64,000 bases of DNA from Epiperipatus broadwayi (Eukaryota; Onychophora; Udeonychophora; Euonychophora; Peripatidae). The stretch lies in NCBI GenBank assembly GCA_028023455.1, contig JAQFVV010000017.1:2299001-2363000 (forward strand), given 5' to 3'. Within the stretch, counting starts at the first letter, position 1. Each line of letters begins with the position of its first letter. Below are positions 36,000 to 48,340 of this stretch, piece after piece. Below the pieces are notes generated by a model. It saw nothing but the letters and a program-made list of their open reading frames with translations. It did no database searches and was not told where the DNA came from. Both the position numbers and the translations under genes were made by a program.

Positions 36000-38480
36000 A
36001 GGAGAATGATAAAATTGATTTTCATAGGCAACTTTCTATATCTCTGGATTGCATATTTCCGACATTTTATTGTACCAACCCCCCTCCCCCTTTAAGTTAA
36101 TTTAAAAAAAAAAAAGTGACACATTTTGATATTCTTTTAAGTTTCAAGTTAAATTTTATAAAATTAATCTGCAAGTTTTTAAAAAACACGCACACACACA
36201 CATATGTTGTGGTTTTTTTTTAAAAAAAAAAACACTCACAGGCACGCATCTTTGAAAGAATTCATCGATGTTTACTCAGCATTCAACTTGTACACTTTAT
36301 ATACTGGAAATTATGCATATATGTGTGTGTGTTTTATATATAATTTTATAACGGAAAAGTATATACAATTAGATCTTCGTCGTATTAATATATCGGGGCG
36401 ATAGTTTGTTGCATTGAATTACCTTAGCCATCGCTACTTAGAAAATATAATTTTGTATGCATACTTTAGTTCAATATTTATTAAAAGTAGCTATAAGTAT
36501 GCTTTGTTTTAGTTTTTATTTCATATTATAACATGTATTTACAGTATCAAAACAAATCCATTTGATTTTTATCAAAATTCATATACAATCACGATACATG
36601 AGAACGAATTATTTGCGTAAAGAAATTATGAAAATATTAAAATTAAATGCAAACAAATTGAAAATATCAATTAGTATAATATATACAGTACAGCATATTC
36701 AATTTCTCATTTGTAATTGATGACATAATATTTCTGGATTTTTACTCCCTCCTCTCCCAGTATATAGTGTAGGTTTCAGACTACATTTGGGAAGTTTCTA
36801 TAAAGAATATTATAATTAAGAAAAATATATATATATATATTATGTGATTGATATTAAATTATGTTTAATACAGGTATTATATTTCAAAATTATGTATACT
36901 TACAAAGCAAGGATATCTGATATTTTATATAGTAACAATTCCTCTTAAGTGCTTGCAGTTCTTTAATAATAAATATTTTCATCTTCTATTCAAAATCTAA
37001 AGCCCTGTGATATCATCCAATCACCATGTCTCTCTGTCAGTCAATAAATCTTTCCAATTTTTTTCTTCTAATTTCTCTTTTATCAAACTTTTTTTAGATA
37101 TCCCCTTTTTCTCTTTGGTGTTGTATCTAGTTTAATATTTGTTTTAATATCTTTCCCGAGACATTCTCTCTATATATATTCATACCATGACAATTATCTT
37201 GTTCTAATATCGTTTATTATAGCCTTTATTCACTGATTAAATTCCAATTTTTTTTCACAATGGCAAAAAATAAGTAAATAAAATACTGATTATGATTTTA
37301 TTCTTTATATATATATATATTTGATCTACATTTAATATGCACACACTACATGTTATTTTTTTATTAATTGAGACAGAGCAAATTTACTGTTAAATAATTA
37401 ATTTTTAATACTTTTTTATTACAGATGCTATGTTTCTGCTTAAATGGTTAATTTTATCCACACTTAATTTTGAAATCATATATATTAAATTTTATAGAAG
37501 AGTTGCCAAAAATATTTATAATAAAGAATTGTCTGTGAATGACAAATTCAAGTTTTATTGCTTACTTCTTAAATAAGATCATTCATATAACTTCACGCTC
37601 TCAAGTCAAAATGCTTTAGACTGGTTATATATATAGAAAGTTAAGTAAAGAAAAGGTGAGAACTACTTTTTCTTGTAAGCATCTTTGTCCTGTGTTACGA
37701 TTTGAGAGCCCCTCAGACAGCTATCCTTACATCTGATTGGCTGTCATACAAGCATCCAAAAGCGCATCCGAGAAATTTCAGCCTTTCAATTTAATAAACT
37801 ATTGATTGTCTATTAAGAGAAATCCAAGTTCTATTTTTTTCACATTAAATAAATCTGTAACTATATCTTAAAATGCAACTTTTTTTCTGTAACATATATT
37901 TAATTGTGTCAGAGCAAATTTATTGTTAAATAAATAATTATTAATACTTTTTCAGATAATTATATTTTTTTTATTACAGATGGTCTTTTCCGCCAGATTT
38001 TTAACAATAGTTTTTTTTAATAAGAGTTGCCAGTTGTTTAGTAACAATTTACATCCAGGATTTTTAGTGAACTGTCATTTGGTATTATTTCCGGTTTGCT
38101 TATTTTATAAATATAAAATAAAAATTCTCCTTGACTTTCTTGCATATCTTTACCAGCAATCCATTTTTGTAACCATCAATCTTATTTACAATTTTTCTTT
38201 CAATGCCTATTCTCACTTCCATTGTACCATGTTTTTATGATATTATTCACTTTGGATATAGTCTGATCTTCTACCCTAATCATTGTTATAGCTTTCCTGT
38301 CAAGAACATTTATCACTCTTTTAGCTTCATTTGTTGTTGTTCCCATTTATGGGATCATCATAGTTAACATTTTCTAATTCAGTGTACATTTTATGATATT
38401 ATCTTTAAATGTGTTCCTCAAATATACTTATTAAATTAACTTATTCATTCAGTATACTGAATGTCTACTATAGTAAATAA
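36000..38480. other. Non-coding stretch
   Basis: No gene seen. About 37720-37800 ('tctgattggctgtca' followed by 'gcatcc') is shared with 52545-52610, so part of this region is an unidentified repeat. The 37374-37400 and 37910-37980 stretches ('agagcaaattta.tgttaaat') also repeat each other. Confidence 0.5.
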
Positions 38481-38486
38481 AGGGAT

Positions 38487-39150
38487 TCAAACTTAGGCTT
38501 TTCAATCTCTATTCATCTTCCACTCTATCTCAAACAATCAATACACATGACCACACCCATGTGAAAAGATAAATGATCCCCAATACATGTATTTTATGCA
38601 GAACAAACCCTCATCAGTTGGGCCAGATTATAATCTCCCACTCATACATAGAATCAGTGCTCTGCTTATATTAAGATAGCAATTCCTTAAAATTTAATTG
38701 ACAGGCTTCAATCATCTCACCTTTCCAACAATTCAACCATTCACTTCATTGAAAACTAATAATGGAATGCTCAAAGCCCTTTGTGGATTTAATATTGTAA
38801 TTAATATAAATCTATACATAGTGGTACAATAATATGAGGGGTTAGATAGGTATGACTACAATATTAAATCTACCAAGGGTATTGATCATTCCATTGTTGG
38901 TTTTTCAATGTGATGGATGGTTGAATTCTTGGAAGAGTGAGAAGGGTGAATGAAGCCTGTCCATTAAAATTTAAGCAATTGCTGTTTTAATATAAACTGA
39001 GCACTGATTGGAGATTATGACTTGGCCTAAGTGCTAGGTCTGCATGAAATATCTATATTGAAGATCATTTATCCTTTTCACATGTGTGTAGCCATGTGTA
39101 TCAGTTGTTTGAGATGGAGTAGAGGATGAATATAGAATGAAAAGACTTAT
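38487..39150. mobile_element. HR-B palindromic element, decayed
   Basis: Both arms present ('gggattcaaacttaggcttttc' to 'gaatgaaaagactt'), meeting at 'gggttagataggtatgac'. The left core on minus keeps CUGAUGA but not GAAA; the right arm has lost CUGAUGA but keeps the AUAUCUAUAUU stem III region. Confidence 0.72.
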
Positions 39151-39712
39151 TGGTTGTTTTAATCATATTTATCTCCCAGGCCCTATTTTTATATAGCTCT
39201 GCTAATTTTTGAACTATATGAATCAAATCATCATGAACTTGAGCCAAACCTATTTGAACATCAGCGTAGCACAATGTATATTTTAATTGCGTATAACAAT
39301 ACCAATTTTCTCCATTTGCTTTTTCCTATTTTAAATGTATGTTCTAAATATATTTCAAATAATGTAGATAGTAAGAAACATCCTATATTGAGTCTATTGG
39401 TTATGTTGATATCATTTATTTTTACATTTCCTATTTTTATTATATCATTATATAATGTCTTAACACCCGATTTCCATCACTGATAGCTTTCTATTGCTTT
39501 CAGTGCATTGTGTAATTTAGGACTGTCATAGCAGAACTTAAACACATGATCCTCTTATCACTAAAGCATTTTGATATTAACATAAGAAATCCCTTGTAGG
39601 AGCCTCCTGTTCTTTTATATATTTCTCCAACAAATACCAGTAAAACAATTACCTCACTGAAAATGTATAAGAAGCTATTAAGTAGTTGGACTTATCTATA
39701 AGTCAAGATATA

Positions 39713-39994
39713 AATGCAATTTATCTACTCTACTAAAACCCTGATTGTACATATATGCATACCCAATCTTATGTTTTGACTGTCCTGCAGTCTTCTTCAG
39801 AACCCCTTCTACTTGAATTTTTTTGCTTTTAAAAAATTCCAGAAAAATGGCTCTGAAGAAGACAGTCAAAAAGTAACATTGTCTGTGCAGATAGTACAAT
39901 AAAAGTTTTTCTAAAACATGTTCAAAGTAGAGTGGATAAATTGCATTTATATAAGATATTACAGCAAAATAAAGGAAGTTGTGAATTTGATAAT
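39713..39994. mobile_element. HR-D palindromic element with 13-bp target duplication
   Basis: Mirror arms 'aatgcaatttatctactctact' and 'agagtggataaattgcattta'. Flanked by aagtcaagatata at 39700-39712 and 39995-40007. Both HR-D motifs are present but mutated (about 39777-39800 minus; 39853-39879 plus, where the stem is shortened). Confidence 0.82.
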
Positions 39995-40007
39995 AAGTCA
40001 AGATATA

Positions 40008-40066
40008 AAACAGGCAAAACTCTCCATACAGTAGTGCCATGTGATCATGTGATGTTTAGTGGTTTA
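40008..40066 (+). mobile_element. HR-A micro-copy (59 bp) at the same target sequence
   Basis: AACAGGCAAAACTCTCCATA start and GTGATCATGTGATGTTTAG end joined directly, followed by a third copy of aagtcaagatata (40067-40079). Confidence 0.75.
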
Positions 40067-40189
40067 AAGTCAAGATATAGTTTCACTATCTAAGACACAG
40101 CTCAAATAAAACCCTCTTTCTAGATATTCAACTAAGAATCTGCAATGGTAGAATTAAAGCATAAAATGGAATTCTTGTGATGTTCCAAA

Positions 40190-40445
40190 TTGGCTTTACT
40201 CAGATCTAGCAACACAACAAGATGGATTTCATGTGTTCAATTGGAGTTTCATCAGCAGATTCAGGACAATCCATGGTTGTTATGCTTTTCTGGTTCAACT
40301 AAATTAAATTTATTAACCATCAATCTATGCAAATGTGGAAAAACACAAATCATGAAACACATAAGTAATTGCTGTTAACTACAATAGAGAATTGAAGGAT
40401 TTAATAAGGCCATTAGTGAATTTATGTTCTGACTGGAATGTCTAC
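40190..40445 (+). pseudogene. non-LTR retrotransposon RT C-terminal remnant
   Basis: Plus strand frame: LEFHQQIQD..., then NLCKCGKTQIMKHISNCC and, after two stops, RIEGFNKAISEFM. The CxCG...MxHIxxxC pattern followed by a GLxxLH-like segment is the C-terminal block found after the reverse transcriptase of jockey-type and related LINEs. It is not from the RTE-like LINE at 60 kb, which ends differently. Short, stop-containing, dead. Confidence 0.5.
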
Positions 40446-41189
40446 AACTTACTTATATAATATTGGTTTTCCTTTTGCTTGAATCTGTAATTCAAATTGA
40501 CTGTACATTTGTCTGTGTGTATAGAGAAGCAGTTTATTTCTTATTTATATCGTAAAAGTGAGTGCGCTTCTATGGTAATCTTTCTTATTTATATCATAAA
40601 GGGGGGGTGCACTTTTGGTGAAGTTTACCACTGAAAGTGCATTCAGGGTTAGGATATAAATAAGACAGAAATAGCCTTGTTACGCATACGAATACCCAAA
40701 CAATGAACAACGCAAATTTGAACTAAGTTAGGATATTTTATTAAAAATAAATAAATAATTGAATAACTTTGTTGGTTGGGAATTCATAAAAAGTTCATGT
40801 CCCACAAATGTCAGTACTGGAATTGATCTAAGGACCATATGTATCAGAGTATGACCCTCTTACTAATATACCAAACCTAGCAAGCTTGAGATATTTTGTT
40901 AATAGTTAAGTTGTCAAAAAAAAAAAAAAATCCATACTGTAAGTAAGTAAATTATAGATTGATTAAAACCCCAAGATTTTATTTTATTTAACATTTAACT
41001 CGATAGTAAACACACATATACAGCTATTATATACACACATGCATATATTGATTTATTATATATGCGTAAACTATCTTACTATACAATGTGTTAGTCAACT
41101 CAAAGACTCATTTGTAGGTTTATTTATTTAAAATACAATCGAAAAAAAGAGCATATACATTTTTATATCAAATATTATATCATCTAATT

Positions 41190-41441
41190 TCACAGTGAAA
41201 TCCCACACTCCGTCATGCAATGTGCCAAGAAGTTTATTATTATTATTTTATGTGATAAGAAAAAAAGAAAACGTCTAGCGTATAGAATTTCTTTTCCAGT
41301 GAATGATGGCTCACTTTGGTTCCGACTTCTTCCAAAATACTGCAAAAAGGGCAGACTGTTTTGCCAAGAATAGCAAAGATTTCTAAGATGTCGACGTGTC
41401 TGTGTATAAAAAAATGTCGACAAAGGTCTGCCAGGCAACAC
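41190..41441 (-). other. Unrecognised 83-codon ORF, probably not a gene
   Basis: Minus ORF with a somewhat less AT-biased first half. It contains no motif I know, and the last third is simple-sequence driven. Listed because it is the only non-repeat ORF between 40.5 and 58 kb with mixed composition. Confidence 0.15.
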
Positions 41442-42545
41442 TAGTGAGTGATGGGTTTAATAGAAAGAAAATAACACTGCAGGAAAAACTTTGAAATAAA
41501 GTTATTTGACATCACTAAACAATTGTTTGCTCTTTAAGATTAACACAATTAAATCTTTAAAAGTAATGATAATTTAAATATTAACAAAAAGAGAAATAGA
41601 CAGGAAAACGGGGGGTGGGGGTGGTTTGAATACTTACAAAATTATATTTTTGATATAAAGAGGAAACCGTGTCATATAAAGAACTATATGTCTATATTGA
41701 TTATATAAATAGTGGCAAATATTTATATATAGTTTAGACACTTCTGTGTGTGCTCGACTAAGATTTAGTCAACTTTAGTAATATAAACAATTTACAGAGT
41801 TCCTCTTCATGTTTTGAGAAGTTTAAATAAATTAATCGAAAATTTAGTTCTCTTTAGCAAAATCATTTATCGACCAGTATTTGTCAAAGTAAGATTTATA
41901 ACTCTACGTAGTTGTTATTAATTGTAATTATATGTTTGTACCACTTCCATTAACTAATATTACTTGTTAAAAGTTTTTAGAAAATTTCAAATTTTAGTTA
42001 AACTTTTTAAACACATTCAGCTGTTAATTATAACACGTAATTTAGTATGTAAGTATCATTATTCTTTCTTATTCGGGTGTTTCGGGCCTGACTAATGACA
42101 ATTCTGAAATAAGAATCGAATCGGCGACCTTTAGGTTTGTGGATATTGAATTTTATTAAATAGGCAATTCTGTCAAAGGCTAGTTATTTAAAATATCACA
42201 TTAAATCCAATATTGTGCAAATCTAAAGATACCTGGCTTGTTTATTATTCTAATACTGTTTATGTTAAGGTAAGAAACATTTGAAGAAGAGAAGAACATA
42301 ATTGCATTCAAAATGTTGTATTACATGACAATTTGATGTATTACTAACAGTTTGACGCATCAGAAAAGTTTAAATGAGATTTGAATTATTATAATGATAT
42401 TTAACAATTAATATTAGATAAGCTAAATAGTCCAACATGTAATTACTACAAAAATCAACAGAAACTTTCAGACAAACATATTCTATGTATAAAAAAAAAA
42501 AGTCATATATCACATGACTCCACTTCTTTTTTAAGCTTGCAGGAT

Positions 42546-42917
42546 ATAAACAAAGAGCTTTGCTAATTGCTCAACAAGCTTTGAGATAAATGCTTAGCAA
42601 GAGAACGCATTTAAAATATCTCTATCTGAAAACCAACCCCCATAGCCTGACCATGATTTTATGGTTTGAAGACATAGAGGTGTTTGAAAACTTACAGATT
42701 TTCTACTCAATAGTCAACTTTTAGTTAAATGCTGGCTTTGGGTTGGTGTTTTTAGATCTAGTATCTGAAGCTACCCTAGCGCCGCTCTGAGGAGTGCCAA
42801 AAGCATGAAACCATTGGTCAGGTGATGGTTTTCAGATAGATATTTTAAATGCTTTCTCTTGCTAAGCATTTATCTCAAAGCTTATTGAGCAATTAGCAAA
42901 GCTCTTTGTTTATATTC
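42546..42917. mobile_element. HR-C palindromic element with ribozyme
   Basis: Left 'ataaacaaagagctttgctaattgctcaa' mirrors right 'ttgagcaattagcaaagctctttgtttat', then 'tgagataaatgcttagcaagaga' mirrors 'tctcttgctaagcatttatctca', then 'tttaaaatatct' mirrors 'agatattttaaa'. Arms are about 100 bp and nearly perfect, implying a young copy. The inner part carries a hammerhead at 42771-42829. The left arm keeps only its 3' half on the minus strand. Confidence 0.85.
42771..42829 (+). ncRNA. hammerhead ribozyme (HR-C)
   Basis: CUGAGGA 42787-42793 (N7 is G); stem II GUGC (42794-42797) with GCAU (42803-42806), loop CAAAA; GAAA 42807-42810; stem III ACC/GGU (42810-42818); cleavage after C 42819 (GUC). 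Stem I: CU/AG next to the core, then UAGC upstream, whose partner GCUA survives in the left-arm copy but is mutated here. Confidence 0.7.
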
Positions 42918-43237
42918 TATGTATCACTTTATGTTATACATCCAGATAGATAGATTTGTACATACTCAAGTATAAAAGTGTATGATAGAATGTATGTATA
43001 ATGTAATTCGTAAAAAATAATTAATTCTAAAATAAATTATGTTATTGATGAAAAAACAGTAGGTAGTAGTAATAATAAAGATAAGTATTTTAGTTCTTTT
43101 TTTTTTTTGAGTATAAATAAGAACATAGAAGATGGTAATTTTTTTGGCAGTTAAGTAAGATTATCTATGTATAATAATGAAATGGTACAAGTATTGTGAA
43201 CAGAAATAAATGAAATTCATTATAAATAAAAAATGGT

Positions 43238-44012
43238 AAATCAATATTCAGAAGATTGATGGTATATCAGCCTAAAAGGTCAAAATTGAGAAGATTGATG
43301 GTATATCAGTTTGAAAGATCAAAATTGAGAAGATTGATGGTACATCCACCTGAAAGATTAATATTTATAACATTAATGGTACATCAGCTTGAAGAATCAA
43401 TATTGAGATGATTTGTGATATATCAGCCCGAAAAATCAATATGGAGAAGATTCAAGGTATATCAGCCTGGAAGATTAATATTGAGAAGATTGATGGTATA
43501 TTCACCCAGAATATCATTATTGAGAAGATTGGTAGTATATCATCCTAGAAAATTAATATTGAGAAGATGGGTGGTATATCAGGCTCGAAGATCAATATTC
43601 AGAAGATTGATGGTATATCAGCCTGGAAGAACAGTATTGAAAACATTTATGATAGATCAGTTTGGAAAATCAATATTGTGAATATTGATGATATATCCAT
43701 TTGGAAAATAAATATTGAGAAGATTGATGGTATATCATCCTGGAAGATCAATATTGATAAGATTAATGATATATCCACCTGGAAAATCAGTATTGAAAAG
43801 ATTAATGTTATATCATCTTAGAAAATCAATATTGAGAAGATTGCTGTATATCAGCCTGGAAGATCAATATTGAGAAGATTGATGGTATATCAGCCTGGAA
43901 GATCAATACTGAGAAGATTGATAATATATCCCCTGCAAGATCGATATTGAAAAGATTGATAGTATATCAGCTTGGAAGATCAATATTAAAAGATTGATTG
44001 TATATCAGCCAG
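43238..44012. repeat. Minisatellite, 39-bp unit, about 20 copies
   Basis: Unit of the type 'agattgatggtatatcagcc' + 'tggaagatcaatattgaga'. Because 39 is 13 codons and the unit lacks stops in some frames, it gives repetitive ORFs (43415-43681, 43567-43821). Units differ by a few bases and some by indels. Confidence 0.95.
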
Positions 44013-44559
44013 TGTAACTAGATTAGTTATCCAACTTTAATGATGTTACCAAGTGTAGATAATTCAGGTTTATGTTCCAATAAATCATTATTTTGTTGAA
44101 AGGGCAGAGGGTCTTTGTATAGATGACAGAATGTTTTTTCATAGGATAACATTTTAAAATTGTTAGAGGACTATTTAATGGCATAAATAAAAAATGATGT
44201 AAAGATGAAAATATCATGGGTAGTATGAATAAAAAACAAAAATGAAAGTAGACACAAATGTGTGAAATTTAAAGAAAAATAAAACATTACAATTCATAAA
44301 TTAATTTAAAAGGTGTAAAATTCCCACATGAATATTATTTATTGATATGGTAGAAGCCATTTTACTGTTTTGCGATGTTCTCTTTAAATTTATTAAACTC
44401 ATTCCGTCAGATTTTTTTCATTTTTTTTCCAACAACTTAAAATTTCTATTTGAAATGGCTTAAGAAAATTTATTAAGTGCTTTCTTTAAATAATGAATTA
44501 AATTATTAATTTAACTGAACTATTATTAAACCACTAAAACATCACTTCGTTTTAAACAG

Positions 44560-44735
44560 AAGCAATTTTCTTCATATAGTAGTGCCATCCATTGCAAGAT
44601 TTAGTAATCAATGGTGGCTAGGTTTGTGCTAGTAGGCACTAGATAGGGATTTTGATGCACAAACTTTTTAGCATCCATTTTTTACACTAGGTGGCATTAC
44701 TGTAAAAAAAGAATGCTACTGTACTGCTGTTAAGA
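44560..44735. mobile_element. HR-A remnant
   Basis: 'ttcatatagtagtgccatcca' and reverse end 'aggtggcattactgta' around 'gtaggcactagatagggattttgatgcacaaa'. Ribozyme part deleted. Confidence 0.6.
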
Positions 44736-45842
44736 GAATCTGTTGTCTATTTGTTAACTAATAAAACGAGAAAATATATATACCACTTTTGCTTGTATTT
44801 TTGAAAGATTGAAGTTTCATCAACAACATGAAAATTTTGGGGTTCAAATTGAAAAAACTTTAAATTTGCGATGAAAAATAGTAACCTTAAAAAGTCTCAA
44901 TATATAAGCCTTTCTATTACATCAGAAAATTGTGTGAATGTACAAAAAGATTAGCCAAATATCCATTGACTGAAGATACTTCAAGTCAATAGTCATCAAA
45001 ATTGCTAGTGATATCATATCTGCCAATAGTGAAGTGTTACTAAGTTTCCTGTAGAATTTTAAAAAAGATCAGAGTAGGTGATTCTTTGTAGGTGATTCAA
45101 TAGTCAAATAGTTTATTATCATCCATGTTTATAATGAGAATCAAAAATACAGTAAATTTTATTAATTTTTTGAGAAAGAATGATGAGTGAACTCAATACA
45201 CATACAATACATATGTAACTATATCTTCTCAATTTGCAATTTTACTGGGTTTTCTTAACCACATAATTATATTATTTAAAAATTATTTTTGTTGATAATC
45301 TTATTTTGTATATACCTTATACTTTTTAAATTAAATTCCTCTATACACATATACTATGCAAAAGTCATTTGATCTCTCCTAGTAGATGTCAAAAATATAT
45401 ACCTTTCATTAGATAATAATCAATTTCTCTTGCGTAAAAGGCATATATTTGGTAAGACTATTATTAAAATACTCTCTTTACTTCAGGCTTTATTTTCTAC
45501 ATTGTTAAGCATCTCTTAGACTGGTTTTATTGTGAAATATTAAATTCCAATTCATCAAATAATTATTTCCATATTGGAAACCATTAAATGACATATATGT
45601 ATTTGAATTATTTAATTGATATGGTAATAAAATTTAATTTATTTCATATATGATTAGGTCTCCTGGAGTATCATATATGCATCAAATGATGTTTATATGC
45701 ATAATTAACTTAAATTAGATTAGATCTTTCATTATGAATTTTGTATCTCTTAATTGTCACTATTATTACCATCTTTTATTTTCTCTCCATTTTGTCTGGG
45801 CCAATTTTCATCATAAAACTGAATATTTTATTTCCTGAAAAA

Positions 45843-46372
45843 TCAGGCAAAACTCTCCATACAGTAGCGCCACTCAGTGCAAGCCAGAGTAATCAATGGT
45901 TGCCAAAAGACTCATGCATAAAATCCCTATCTAGCGCCTACTTATCCAATATCCCCAGACTAGTTTCTAGCTTGTGGCCTTCATCATTGAGGAGTTTTGG
46001 ATTTGAAAGCACCATACCTAGATCTTAGGATTTATTGCAATCTTCCAGAAGTCACCTTTTGTCTCTACTTAACTACAAAGCTATGAGTCTAAAATTTAAA
46101 ACATAATAATATTTTCAATTCAAACTCATTAGCTTATATAGTCATATAGGTCTGAACTTAGTTCAGTACCCCTTCATTGTGGTGTCTTTGGTTTTTTAAT
46201 AATCATAGCCACCACTATCCTATTAGGCAAGATTGGTATTAACCACTAAACAACACATGATCATGATTACTCTGGCTTGCACTCAGTGGCACTACTGAAT
46301 GGAGAGTTTTGCTTGTTTTAACAGCATGAACAAGCATAAGAAATGGTGATCATGTGATGTTTAATGATCCTG
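45843..46372. mobile_element. HR-A element
   Basis: Starts 'aggcaaaactctccatacagtagcgcc', runs through the full arm, ends 'aatggagagttttgct' and 'gatcatgtgatgttta'. The minus-strand core (45985) reads AUGAUGA instead of CUGAUGA, so it is inactive, while stem II, GAAAC and ACUAGUC remain. Confidence 0.85.
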
Positions 46373-46689
46373 AAAAATCATTGGTTTGCAAAACTGTGCT
46401 GAATACAATCATCTTTATCCTTTTCAATAATTGCATTAACTGAAATAATAAAACAGATCATAAATGCAAGTGATTACTTAAATATCTAAACCAAATATTT
46501 ATATTCTTATACTTAATTTCCAAATGTCAATCTTTGTTACATCCACAACTTTGACATCAACCATTTCAAATAAATCCAATAATTATTATTATTAAGCATT
46601 TATTAAACTGGAGATTATCTCTAAAATAACACAACTTCCAATCCTTTTTTATGTGAAATATTTTAAAAGACATTTAAAATTTTCACTTC

Positions 46690-46860
46690 ACCCCACATTC
46701 TTAAAACATACAAATAAAAACATCAGAAAAAGACAAATGATCTCCAAGATGGGTATTCATACTGAATCTGTACTCATTAGTTGGATAAGGTCATAATCTC
46801 TTAGATATGTCTTCATCATTTATTCAGACTTATTATCAAATCATTATACTTCGATTAAGC
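46690..46860 (-). mobile_element. HR-B remnant, degenerate
   Basis: 'aaaaagacaaatgatctccaagatgggtattcatactgaatctgtactcattagttgg' follows the HR-B arm with a destroyed core. Confidence 0.5.
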
Positions 46861-47432
46861 CAATGAACATCACATGATCACCATTTCTTATGGTTGCTCA
46901 TAACTGTTATTAAAACAGACAAAACTCTCCATACAGTAGTGTCACTCAGTGCAAGCCAGAGTAATCAATGGATGCCAGGAGGCTTGTGCATAAAATCCCC
47001 ATCTAGTGCCTACTCATCCAATATCCCCAGACTAGTTTCTGACTAATAGGATAGTGGTGGCTATGATTATTAAAGAACCAAAAAACCCAAAAATATATAG
47101 GTACTGAACTAAGTTCAGACCTATACGACTATACAAGCTAATGAGCTTGAATTGAAAATATTGTGTTTTCAATTTAGAACTCATAGTTTTGTAGTTAAGT
47201 AGAGATAAAAGGTGACTGCTGGAGGGTTGCATTAGATCCTAAGATCTAGGTGCAGTGCTTTCAGATACAAGGCTCCTTAGTGATGAAAGCCACAAGCCAC
47301 ATACTAGTCTGTGGATATTGGATGAGTAGGTACTAGATGGGGATTTTATGCACAAGCCTTCTGGCCTCCATTGATTACTTGGGCTTGCACTGAGTGGCGC
47401 TACTGTATGGAGAATTTTGCCTGCTTTAATAT
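46857..47432. mobile_element. HR-A palindromic element
   Basis: Begins with the AACATCACATGATCACC end, then 'ttaaaacagacaaaactctcc', and closes with 'ggagaattttgcctgcttt'. The left arm is truncated at GACTAGTTTCTGAC. The right-arm core (47280-47313) reads GUGAUGA and lacks GAAA. Confidence 0.85.
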
Positions 47433-47594
47433 ACTTTGATTAACAAGAGTCAAACTTTCTGCATTTATAACTTTGATACCAACAACTTCACATAAATATT
47501 GTAATGATTATTATTAAGTACAAATTATTCTAATCCATAATATAAGCTTTAATTCTCAATTGAAGATTGATATAATCAATTTTTTTTATTTAGC

Positions 47595-47925
47595 ACACTA
47601 GCAACTTTCTCCATACAGTATTACCACATAGTGCAAGCAGTAGTAATTAATGGTTGTTAGAAGTTAGTCCAAAACCTTATCTACAATCCACTGATCCAAT
47701 ATCCTCAGGAGGTATTGGATGAGTAGATACTAGATAGGGATATGATGCATTAACTTTCTAGCATCCATTGATTATGGATTTGACGCAGTAAACTTTAACA
47801 TTTATTGATTATCATGGCTTGCATTAGGTGGCAATACTATATAGGAGAAAGTTGTTATTGCATTAAAAGATTCTGTATGCATAAGAAATGATGATCATGT
47901 GATCTTTTAGTGCATTTTTTATTTA
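47595..47925. mobile_element. HR-A variant, ribozyme deleted
   Basis: 'ctttctccatacagtattaccacatagtgcaag' to 'gcattaggtggcaatactatataggagaaag'. An inner repeat of the 'gatgcattaactttctagcatccattgatta' block is duplicated. Confidence 0.65.
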
Positions 47926-47989
47926 TATATAAGCATAGAATAACTAAACATCATCTTTTTCCATGTGTAATATCTTTTTAAGATATAAT

Positions 47990-48340
47990 TTACTGTCTCC
48001 ATTCACCACATATTTTTGAAACAAACAAATAAAGACTTCTGAAAAAGACAAATGTTCTTTAAAATGCATATTATGCTGAACAATAATCTCTAGTTTTATA
48101 AGTAATTAGTAAAAATCATTTTGTATTTATCTGAAGTGGAAAGGGACAAAGTTATGGGAGCCAAAAGTTTGACACTTATAAATTAAAATATGGTATTTTG
48201 GTATTGATAAATACTGAACAAATGAAGGCTTTTGTCAGAGATTGTAATTTGGGCCAACCAATGAATGTTGGTTCAGTAGGAAATTCATCTTAAGAGTCAT
48301 TCATTATTTTAAACATATATATTAAAACTGTGTGAATCAG
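47990..48340 (+). mobile_element. HR-B remnant, degenerate
   Basis: 'gattgtaatttgggccaaccaatgaatgttggttcagtaggaaattcat' is an HR-B ribozyme with both core segments mutated (CAAUGA, GGAAA). Confidence 0.5.

Noticed and set aside
40240-40262. CUGAUGA on the minus strand near the RT remnant
   Set aside because: Followed by no paired stem and no GAAA at the required spacing.
43415-43821. 88- and 84-codon repeat ORFs; possible CRISPR-like array
   Set aside because: Tandem 39-bp minisatellite without spacers; not a CRISPR array and no coding evidence.
45965-46000. Hammerhead in the HR-A copy on minus
   Set aside because: Invariant C of CUGAUGA replaced by A; kept only as a relic.
47280-47313. 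Hammerhead in the HR-A copy
   Set aside because: Core changed to GUGAUGA and GAAA lost.
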